From NCBI RefSeq assembly GCF_036077095.1, contig NZ_CP107961.1:434001-498000 (forward strand): a DNA stretch of 64,000 nucleotides, in the 5' to 3' direction. Below are positions 25,382-31,838 of the stretch, in pieces. This stretch comes from Streptomyces sp. NBC_00376 (GTDB lineage: Bacteria > Actinomycetota > Actinomycetes > Streptomycetales > Streptomycetaceae). How positions within the stretch are numbered: the stretch's first letter is position 1; every line of letters starts with the position of its first letter. Below the pieces are notes generated by a model, which was not told where the DNA came from, ran no database searches, and saw only the letters and a list, made by a program, of their open reading frames with translations. The position numbers and the translations under genes were made by a program.

Positions 25382-25700
25382 TCAGCCGCCCCCGCTCTCG
25401 GTCTTGCCGCCCTGAAGCTGGACGGCACACCACGTGGTACCGAGCGCGGCCCTGGGAGTGCCGGTGGTGCGGACCGACGACCCGGAGACCAAACGGAGAT
25501 CGGTGCGGGCGGATGCGACTGCCCCCTGTGCGGGCTGCGGGCTCACGCCGATCGTCGTCCTTCTGCCGCCGGAGCAACCGATGTCCACCGTGGCACGCAT
25601 GGCGTCAGCGGCGACCGAGCCGGTCGCGAGGCGAGGGTTTCTCAAAAGGTTCTCCAGGCGTTGCGGGCCGATCTCGCCAGTACGTCCGAAGAGTCCCGTC
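25382..25700 (-). CDS. 3' part of an unrecognised gene in the cupredoxin operon
   Basis: The frame ending at TGA 25382 reads NPRLATGSVAADAMRATVDI, GCSGGRRTTIGVSPQPAQGA and LVSGSSVRTTGTPRAALGTT, which looks like a genuine beta-rich extracytoplasmic protein. Its 5' part is uncertain: the coupled start expected at 25962 (ATGA overlapping the previous stop) is in a different frame, so the gene is probably shifted between 25700 and 25962. No domain recognised. DUF6529 starts 3 bases after its stop. Confidence 0.35.
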
Positions 25701-25958
25701 CGGGTCCAGTCGGCACGCCAGCAGGTACGCGGATCAAGGAGAGCGGTTGGACCGGACGGCCGATGAGAGCGACATGCCGACCCAGGTGAAGGAGGGGCCG
25801 TGTTCGTAGAGCCATAGGTGCCCGAGTCTTCGGACCGCCTACGGCACCGGCCGGGACGACGAGGGCGAGCGGGCGGGCATCGCCGAAGTGTGGCCCTTCG
25901 CAGGTGCACGACTGTGATCGGGGCGCGTTGTGCGGGCGAAGGCGCGTCGGTGTCTGGT

Positions 25959-26416
25959 TCATCTGTCCGGTGTCGTGGTGCGGAGGTCGGGCCGCACTCG
26001 GCTGGTCGCGTCATGGTGCGGCCGGGTGCGACGGTGTCGCCGGACCTCGAACGTCTGCCAGGCCACGACCGTCAGCAGGGTGAGCGTCTCGGCGATGAGG
26101 CTGAGCAGCGTCTGCGGGGCGGGCTGCAGGCCGCGTTCGGTGAACCCGAACAACCCGATGGTGCGGGATGCGGCGAACCCGGCGAGCGCGCCAATGGCGA
26201 TCGCGGCGGCGGCGATTCGGAGTAGCAGGGGTGCCGCCAACAGGAGAAGTGCGGCAACCGGGAAGGCTGCGCCGGCCTGCAGCAGGAACAACGGGCCGAT
26301 GACGTGGATGAAGCGGTATCCGTCGATGTAGAGCTGGGCGTGGATGTATCCGCTTGCCGCGAGCGTGGCGGCGAGCACCAAGCGCAGTGCGAGAGCGGGC
26401 AGGCTCCGGGGGTCAT
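25959..26416 (-). CDS. Polytopic membrane protein, about 150 aa, start out of frame
   Basis: The main frame gives four helices: LALRLVLAATLAASGYIHAQ, VIGPLFLLQAGAAFPVAALL, LLLRIAAAAIAIGALAGFAA and LLSLIAETLTLLTVVAWQTF, then a basic tail. The coupled start ATG 26416 overlaps the upstream stop (ATGA) but is followed by ATGACCCCCGG, which puts the helices one base out of frame; six C instead of five would read MTPRSLPALALRLV straight into them. So either the C tract is one base short here or a poor internal start is used. Function unknown; the context is an electron-transfer or metal operon. Confidence 0.6.
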
Positions 26417-27363
26417 GTGAGTTTCTCGTCCTTGACCGCCAGTGCGTGGGTGCCCTGCCGGTAGTTGACAGTGCGGATGCCGAGTGCGTCCTTGAGGCGC
26501 CCGGCGGGCAGCACCTGCGGAATGGGGCCGGGGCCCTGGCCGGGTTTGGGAAACGGGTAGCAGGTGGGGGCGGCCGAGTGGAAGGTGATGTTGCCCTCGG
26601 TCTTGGTGAAGAGCTGGTGGACGTGCCCGTTGAGGCACGTGACTGAGGAAAAACGGCGCAGCATCGACAGCACCTGCACGGCATCGTCGGTGCCCCAGCC
26701 CCACTTCGGATACATCGCGAACAACGGGATGTGACTGAAGACGACGATGGGGGTGTCCGACGACAGGCCGGCGATGTCCTTGCGGACGAAGTCGATCTGA
26801 TCGCTGCCCAGGTGGCCGAGTTGCTCAAGGTGCAGAGTGTTGACCAGCGCGATGAAATGCACACCATGGGTGTCGAAGCTGTACCAGCCGTCGCCGAGGG
26901 TGTTCTTGGCGAAAGCCTGTCGGTAAGCGCGTCCGTTGTCTCCGATCGAGTCGTGCTCACCCGGCACGGTGAAGATCCGGTCCGTGCGCAGCTGCGACAG
27001 CATCTGCTTGACCTGGTCGAATTGGGCGGGGGTGGAAAGGTGTGTCAGATCGCCGCTGTGCATAACGAAGTCGGGGCGGAATCCGAGTGAGTTGATCTGG
27101 GTGAGCGCTGCGCTGAACGTTCCGGAGACATTCATGTTGGGGGGGCCGTGGAAACCGATGTGGCTGTCGGAGACCTGCACGAATCGCAGGTCTGCGCTCC
27201 CCGCCGGGGTGGGGTCCGTCGAACCGGGGATATGGCTGATCACCTCTCCCCCGGTGACTGTCAGGATGACGGCGCCACCGAACCAGGCGGAGTGCCGCAT
27301 GAGCTGACGGCGGGACATGCCGTGCTCGCCGTCGCCGTTGGAGTCGTGTGTGGGTTCGGTCAT
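26413..27363 (-). CDS. Tat-exported metallophosphoesterase, 316 aa
   Basis: The N-terminus carries a twin-arginine signal, MSRRQLMRHSAWFGGAVILT, about 16 residues after ATG 27363. The calcineurin-like core has all metal motifs: DSH in FVQVSDSHIGFHG, GDLTH in VMHSGDLTHLS, GEHD in TVPGEHDSIGDN, FSHIP in VVFSHIPLFAMY and GHVH in CLNGHVHQLF. GEHD replaces the usual GNHD. The protein should fold in the cytoplasm with its two metals and be exported. The start overlaps the cupredoxin stop by four bases (ATGA), as does its stop with the next gene, so translation is coupled. Substrate unknown. Confidence 0.9.
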   Translation of the reverse strand: MTEPTHDSNGDGEHGMSRRQLMRHSAWFGGAVILTVTGGEVISHIPGSTDPTPAGSADLRFVQVSDSHIGFHGPPNMNVSGTFSAALTQINSLGFRPDFVMHSGDLTHLSTPAQFDQVKQMLSQLRTDRIFTVPGEHDSIGDNGRAYRQAFAKNTLGDGWYSFDTHGVHFIALVNTLHLEQLGHLGSDQIDFVRKDIAGLSSDTPIVVFSHIPLFAMYPKWGWGTDDAVQVLSMLRRFSSVTCLNGHVHQLFTKTEGNITFHSAAPTCYPFPKPGQGPGPIPQVLPAGRLKDALGIRTVNYRQGTHALAVKDEKLT

Positions 27364-27872
27364 GGGGTCACCTCCACAGTGGCGGTCATGAACGGGTGAA
27401 TGGTGCAGTAGTAGGCGTAGGTGCCGGGTTTGGTGAAGGTGTAGCTGTAGGTGTCGTTGGTGGCCAGGCCTGCCGACTTCAGCGGCCCGCCCGATCCTTT
27501 TTTGCTGGTGACGGTGTGAGTGTCGGTGTCGGTGTTGGTCCAGGTCACCTTCGTGCCCGCCTTGACCGTCAGTTTCGCCGGGGAGAAGGCAAAGTTCTTG
27601 ATCGTCACCGCGTTGGCGGCCGCCGGAGCGGACGATCGGCCGGCGGTAGGTGAGGTCGAGGGCGTGCTTGGTGGCGGGGTGACCGTACCGCCCGTTCCGG
27701 AGACACCGGGCGTTCCAGGCAGGGTCTGGCCAGTGCCGGGACTCAGTGCGCCCGATGGTTTGGTTTGTGATGATCCGCCGCACGCACTGAGCAGTCCCAG
27801 TGCTCCGGCAACAGCGACAGCGGCCAGGCACGTGCGCGACCGCCGGACAAGCACAGAGGAGTTCGCATTCAT
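27360..27872 (-). CDS. Cupredoxin-domain lipoprotein (plastocyanin/azurin-like), 170 aa
   Basis: The signal peptide ends in lipobox LLSACG, so the protein is anchored outside the membrane; a Pro/Thr/Ser linker of about 45 residues follows. The C-terminal 90 residues are a type I copper domain: AVTIKNFAFSPAKLTVKAGT, WTNTDTDTHTVTSKKG and TYAYYCTIHPFMTATVEV, with copper ligands His in DTHT, Cys in YYC, His in IHP and Met in FM. It would carry electrons or copper at the cell surface. ATG 27872 is 9 bases from AAGGA; ATG 27878 is nearer. It heads the operon. Confidence 0.9.
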   Translation of the reverse strand: MNANSSVLVRRSRTCLAAVAVAGALGLLSACGGSSQTKPSGALSPGTGQTLPGTPGVSGTGGTVTPPPSTPSTSPTAGRSSAPAAANAVTIKNFAFSPAKLTVKAGTKVTWTNTDTDTHTVTSKKGSGGPLKSAGLATNDTYSYTFTKPGTYAYYCTIHPFMTATVEVTP

Positions 27873-28040
27873 GGTCATCGTTCCTTCTACGCATTCCCCA
27901 CCGCACGGGCGGGTGTGATCCAAGACCGATCCGCGATCGGCCTGTTTCAGGCAGATAGGCGACCGGGTTATGCCACCCGGGGGTATTCGAAAGGGTGTAA
28001 CCCGGTGGGTTACTTTAAGTGGGCAAACAGTGGATTCCAT

Positions 28041-28712
28041 TCAGCGAAACGAATCGCACAGCGAAGTCTTCGTTGTTTCACTGCGGCGGCGGGTAGCAGT
28101 ACGCCGGCGGTGTCGCAGCTCCAGCTGTGCGATCGGGGTGTTCTCGGCGTTGGTGGCGAAGCAGGTGATCCGTATCCCGCCCGCATCGGTGATACGCAAC
28201 TGGACGCCGGGGTGGGGCCGTTCCTTGTGGACGATCAGCCGCATCCCCTTGGGCCACCTTTGAGGCAGTCGCCGTCGCGGATTTCGCTGTCCGGCTCGAC
28301 GGCGGGGGGGCCACGCGCCGGCCGGGACCTTCAGCACGGCTTGGTGGATGGCGTCGGTGATGGTCATGCCGACCGAGTACGACAGCCGCCGCCCCCGCTG
28401 GGTGAGCCACTTCAGGAACTCGTGTGTCCCGCCGCCGGAGTCAGTGCGGATCAGTGTCCAGCTTCCGCGCCGGTATTGCTTGGGCAGCTGGGCCAGGGCC
28501 AGGCGGGCGGCTTCGATGTGGTCGGCGGACGGCGGGCCGTCTCCACCAGCAGGACCGCGCCGGCCGGTGAGACCACCCCACGACCACCGGCCTCAACGCG
28601 GACACGAACCGATTCGCCTCTTCACCTGAGTAGTACTTCTTCCCATGCGACGAACAGGACCCTAGACAAGTCCCATCGTTGCAGGTCAGGAGCACTCTTC
28701 GCGTCTTTGATC
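28041..28712 (-). pseudogene. IS1380-type transposase, internally deleted
   Basis: After an end sequence shared with 24576-24645, the minus strand reads VEAGGRGVVSPAGAVLLVET and then jumps to DHIEAARLALAQLPKQYRRG, SWTLIRTDSGGGTHEFLKWL and YSVGMTITDAIHQAVLKVPA, finishing in RLIVHKERPHPGVQLRITDA. Compared with the family, roughly 150 residues between the N-terminal strand and the middle of the DDE domain are missing, along with the C-terminus. It is a deletion derivative, not a fragment left by insertion. Confidence 0.7.
28644..28712. repeat. IS1380-type end, copy 2
   Basis: Matches 24576-24645 (CCCATCGTTGCAGGTCAGGA, then GCACTCTTCGCG) in the same orientation, about 4.1 kb away. Recombination between the two would remove the cupredoxin operon. 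Confidence 0.7.
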
Positions 28713-29107
28713 AAGCAGTGGACGCAGCCGCTCGCGAAAGCACGAGGCCAGGGTCAGAGTGGACGTATCGTCTGGATGCTTGAGGGAGTGAAGGGTTCCG
28801 GGTGTCGAGATGCCTGGCCTGACCCTCACGATCCGTCACGTCGAGTCCCGATCGCGGCCGCCAACCCGGAGTGCGAAGCCCTCCGGGAAAGTGCCGCGTA
28901 GCGGCACCGCGTCGCGTCACTCCGCACCGACCCGCTCGTGCCACCCACCTCCTGCGCGCTCTGCTGGTCCTGACGAACCTCGAAGTCAACCGCTGACTGT
29001 CTTCGATGGGTGGAGAGGTCTCCCTGCAGGAAGGGGAGTCAGCTCCACTGTCGATATGCGCTCTAGCTGGATTCCTCGCTGCTGCGCCGATCCGTAGGTT
29101 TCACGTC
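28713..29107. other. Gap of about 395 bases without a supported gene
   Basis: Frames are open by base composition only. The upstream region of the protease gene must lie in its last part, but no clear promoter or ribosome site is seen. Confidence 0.4.
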
Positions 29108-30040
29108 ATGACGCTTTCAACCAGGCACTTACCGCTCGTCGACCGGCGACGTGGCCTGTTCATCTTCCTCGGTGTCGCTTACATCGGCATGTGGGCGGCC
29201 ATGTCACCACTCCTGGCCAGCGGTTACCAGCGCGGTGACGCACGCGAGGAGACTGGTGCACTGGAGCAGGTGTGCATCGCGGCCGCGATGTTGGCGCCTG
29301 CCCTCGCCGCAATCCTCGTCGTCCGCTGTGTCGAGCGCAGCGGCCGGGTGCGGGACACGCTCGCCCTGCGCTGGACGAAGCCCTGGGGGCGTGCTGCACG
29401 GGCGTGCCTGATGGCTTTCGTCGTCCCCGCCGGCCTCACCACGGCTGCTCTTGCCATCGGCACCTTCGCCGGCCGCTACCCGTTCGGTGGAGTGCACTGG
29501 AACGGGCTCGGCTCGTGGGCGGCCGCAGCGGTGCTGAACATGCTGGTGTCGCTCCCGCTGTTCTTCGGCGAGGAACTGGGCTGGCAGGGCTACCTTTTTC
29601 CGCGCCTCGCACAGGACGGTGACCGCCGGAGCCTGATACGGGCGTACGCAATCACCGGCGCGGCCTTCGCCCTGTGGCACCTGCCCACACTGCTGATGGG
29701 CGGCCAGTATCCAGGTCGGCCCTGGTATGTGTCGGTGCCCGCCATGCTGGTGAGTTGCCTCCTCATCCTGCCCGTCTTCACATGGCTGCGTCTGCGCTCC
29801 GGCTCGGTCGTACCCGCCGTCATCGGCCATGCGTTCGTGAGTTCGGTGAGTGTCGCCATGGTCACGGAGTTCGCCGATTCCAAGGCAGCACTGGATCCCC
29901 TGCACATGAGCATGGCCGGATGGCCCGGCTGGATCGCCACAGGCGCATTCGTCGCCTTCCTGACGCTGACCGGCCGACTCCAGCCATCCTTCTACACGGC
30001 CCGAACCGTTCCTCACCCCGCATCGATCCGCAAACTGTAA
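29108..30040 (+). CDS. CPBP-family intramembrane metalloprotease, 310 aa
   Basis: Eight or so hydrophobic helices surround the CPBP (CAAX protease/bacteriocin-processing) motifs: EExxxQ in LPLFFGEELGWQGYLFPRLA, FxxxH in GAAFALWHLPTLLMGG and the third histidine in VVPAVIGHAFVSSVS. The two Glu and two His are the expected zinc or catalytic residues, so it should be active. These proteins cut prenylated or membrane-embedded peptides, mature bacteriocins or give immunity. ATG 29108 starts just before the first helix; no strong ribosome site. There is no bacteriocin precursor next to it; the small gene at 1609 is too far for a link. Confidence 0.88.
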   Translation: MTLSTRHLPLVDRRRGLFIFLGVAYIGMWAAMSPLLASGYQRGDAREETGALEQVCIAAAMLAPALAAILVVRCVERSGRVRDTLALRWTKPWGRAARACLMAFVVPAGLTTAALAIGTFAGRYPFGGVHWNGLGSWAAAAVLNMLVSLPLFFGEELGWQGYLFPRLAQDGDRRSLIRAYAITGAAFALWHLPTLLMGGQYPGRPWYVSVPAMLVSCLLILPVFTWLRLRSGSVVPAVIGHAFVSSVSVAMVTEFADSKAALDPLHMSMAGWPGWIATGAFVAFLTLTGRLQPSFYTARTVPHPASIRKL

Positions 30041-30179
30041 GTGCGTGTTCTGCGGGGCCGACCACGGGCCGAGCCACCAAGGCCTGCCAGGAGCGCGGAG
30101 TCGACACTGCGCCCGTGGCTGCTGTCCGCCGAGCGGATCGAGCCGATGCGTCACCGGGGCGTGCGCACTACCGCTCGCG

Positions 30180-30701
30180 TCACAATTGGCGGGCCCTGGT
30201 CACCGCCTCACGTATCGCACTGGCCGTCCGGGGCCGCTGCGTTACCAGCAGTTCGACTGCCCGGCCCAGCCAATCCGAGTCGGCGAGCCTGTCCGCCTCG
30301 CCCTCGCTGGCGGTCTGGCTGAGCAGTTCCTGAAACAGCACCAGTTCAGTTGAGTTGTACGCGCGGGGGTGGCGGTCGAAGGATGCCAGCCAGTTCTCGT
30401 ACGGGTGCCGCAGTGTCATGTGTAGATATCCACGGCCATGCCCCTTCCAAGGGCCCGGCAACCCGCCCAGCAATGCCAGCACGCCGTACGAGCCCTTCGG
30501 GGGGTACTTGGTGCCCAGCGTGAAGCCGACCAGCATGACCCTGGGCCAAGGAATCAACTGCCCTTCGGACTCACCCCCGTGTTGGTACAGCCCCTCTGTG
30601 CGTAACTCGAGCCACGTGCTGCCCAGCCGTAGGTGATCGCCCAGAACCCAGCGATCATCAACCTGTTCCAACGGCCCCAGAGATCGGCGTATGTCACTCA
30701 T
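30180..30701 (-). CDS. Unrecognised Streptomyces-type protein, 173 aa
   Basis: Intact frame from ATG 30701; the frame extends to 30785 but the upstream part is Cys-rich and unlike the rest. The product reads EQVDDRWVLGDHLRLGSTWL, ELRTEGLYQHGGESEGQLIP, WPRVMLVGFTLGTKYPPKGS and YLHMTLRHPYENWLASFDRH, then an alpha-helical acidic stretch. It looks like a PH-like beta barrel followed by helices. No signal peptide or membrane helix. No function is known to me. Confidence 0.7.
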   Translation of the reverse strand: MSDIRRSLGPLEQVDDRWVLGDHLRLGSTWLELRTEGLYQHGGESEGQLIPWPRVMLVGFTLGTKYPPKGSYGVLALLGGLPGPWKGHGRGYLHMTLRHPYENWLASFDRHPRAYNSTELVLFQELLSQTASEGEADRLADSDWLGRAVELLVTQRPRTASAIREAVTRARQL

Positions 30702-30808
30702 CCGCTCATTGGAGCACACCAGGCAGCTCACGCCCTGGCGATACGCTGCACAGATTCCCAAACATGAGAGTGCTGGGGCAGGCATCTATGGCTTTGTTCA
30801 CGAGAACG

Positions 30809-30830
30809 GGTTCTGGCTCAGTTTCCGTGA
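30809..30830 (+). repeat. ISL3-type end sequence, solitary
   Basis: GGTTCTGGCTCAGTTTCCGT is nearly identical to the left end of the ISL3 remnant at 20995 and related to the MITE ends at 62975 and 63115. No ISL3 transposase follows; the next gene is a small unrelated ORF. Confidence 0.6.
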
Positions 30831-31068
30831 GGCGCATACGTTGAGTGCTCCGGCGAGCGACCATTGTCGAACATGACCCCGCGCTAGCCCACGCGCACCG
30901 GGACATTGACCCACCGGGCCTTGCCGTCGACGGACGAGGCGGGGCTGTTTCCCGCGCTCACACACCTGTCCGCTGTCCACAGGCCCGCATCCGCAGAGTG
31001 CTGAGCCGTGCCAACTCGTACCCCTGCCACCGCCAGGCGCAAGGCCAAGAAGGCCCCGCTGCGGCATC

Positions 31069-31416
31069 GTGCACCGGCGCTTCCTCACCCCTGCCCAGCA
31101 GGAAACGCTGAGCACCCGCTACCCACATGGCCCCCGGGCCCAGATCAGGTTCCTCCTGGACCACTACGACAACCGCCCCGACGTCCTCGCGTCCCTGCTC
31201 GGCATGCGCCACTGGGCCGCCCGCCGGCTCGCCCGCGGCTGGTCGATCCCGCTCAGCTACGCCCGGCGCGACCAGCTGCGCTCACGTGTCCTGCGCCTGG
31301 TCTGCCCTCTGTGCCAGAAGGAGGACCAGGCCGAGCGGGAGCGCGAGGCCGCCAGGGGGAAGGAGGCACTCGACATCCGGCGCAAGATCCGCCAAGCACG
31401 ACACCGGGCGATGTAG
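31069..31416 (+). CDS. Small basic protein with CxxC, 115 aa
   Basis: GTG 31069 opens HRRFLTPAQQETLSTRYPHG, then PRAQIRFLLDHYDNRPDVLA, LLGMRHWAARRLARGWSIPL, VCPLCQKEDQAEREREAARG and a basic end. It has a helical, HTH-like first half and a CPLC pair that could bind metal. Arg-rich composition suggests nucleic-acid binding. Similar small genes travel with mobile elements in Streptomyces, and this one lies 240 bases inside a solitary ISL3-type end; that link is inference. The true N-terminus could be upstream in another frame. Confidence 0.55.
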   Translation: MHRRFLTPAQQETLSTRYPHGPRAQIRFLLDHYDNRPDVLASLLGMRHWAARRLARGWSIPLSYARRDQLRSRVLRLVCPLCQKEDQAEREREAARGKEALDIRRKIRQARHRAM

Positions 31417-31434
31417 CCCGCGGTGCCGGCAACG

Positions 31435-31466
31435 TCTGGCTACCGGTACAAGTACCGGTAGCCAGA
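31435..31466. terminator. Perfect 15-bp inverted repeat between convergent genes
   Basis: TCTGGCTACCGGTAC (31435-31449) and GTACCGGTAGCCAGA (31452-31466) pair without a mismatch around AA. It lies 18 bases past the stop of the plus-strand gene and 19 bases past that of the minus-strand remnant, the place of a shared terminator. A two-base loop is too tight for an ideal hairpin, so an operator is possible. Confidence 0.65.
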
Positions 31467-31485
31467 ACCGGCCTCGCCGTCATGG

Positions 31486-31794
31486 CTACTGCGCCCAGTC
31501 GATGTCGCGTGCTTCCAGGCCGTCCGCGTAGGCCACGTACGAGATCCAGCACCACGTTCCGAAGGCGTGAGCGATCTCCTCGTCGCCGGGGACCGGCCAC
31601 CGGTCCCGGATGCCCGGCGGCATCGACGAGCAGAGCCTGTACTGCCGTCCGCGCCTCGGTGGACGGCAGTTCGTCCATGGCCTCGGCAGCGAGCCATTCC
31701 AGCCGGACGTCACACCCCACCTCAGCCCTAGAAAACGGGCAATGGCCGCCCCGAATACGGTCGGCGCCCTTGACGGGCAATGGAGTTCCGCCAC
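31486..31794 (-). pseudogene. Conserved-looking protein with two compensating frameshifts
   Basis: From ATG 31794 the first frame gives MAELHCPSRAPTVFGAAIAR; the middle is sensible only in the next frame (AEVGCDVRLEWLAAEAMDEL, PSTEARTAVQALLVDAAG); the end returns to the first (DRWPVPGDEEIAHAFGTWCW, ISYVAYADGLEARDIDW). All three pieces read like one soluble protein of about 100 residues. The two shifts cancel, so a stop-free but scrambled product is possible. No family recognised. Confidence 0.4.
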
Positions 31795-31812
31795 TATCCT
31801 TGCAGGCAGAAT

Positions 31813-31828
31813 ATTGGTCTAGACCTCT
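31813..31828. promoter_or_regulatory. DasR-responsive element (dre)-like operator
   Basis: ATTGGTCTAGACCTCT contains the perfect core GGTCTAGACC and fits the known dre consensus ACTGGTCTAGACCANT at 12 or more of 16 positions. DasR is the GlcNAc-responsive GntR repressor of chitin and aminosugar genes in Streptomyces. It overlaps the expected promoter/leader of the beta-N-acetylglucosaminidase gene 11 bases downstream. Confidence 0.8.
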
Positions 31829-31838
31829 TGGAGTCCAG

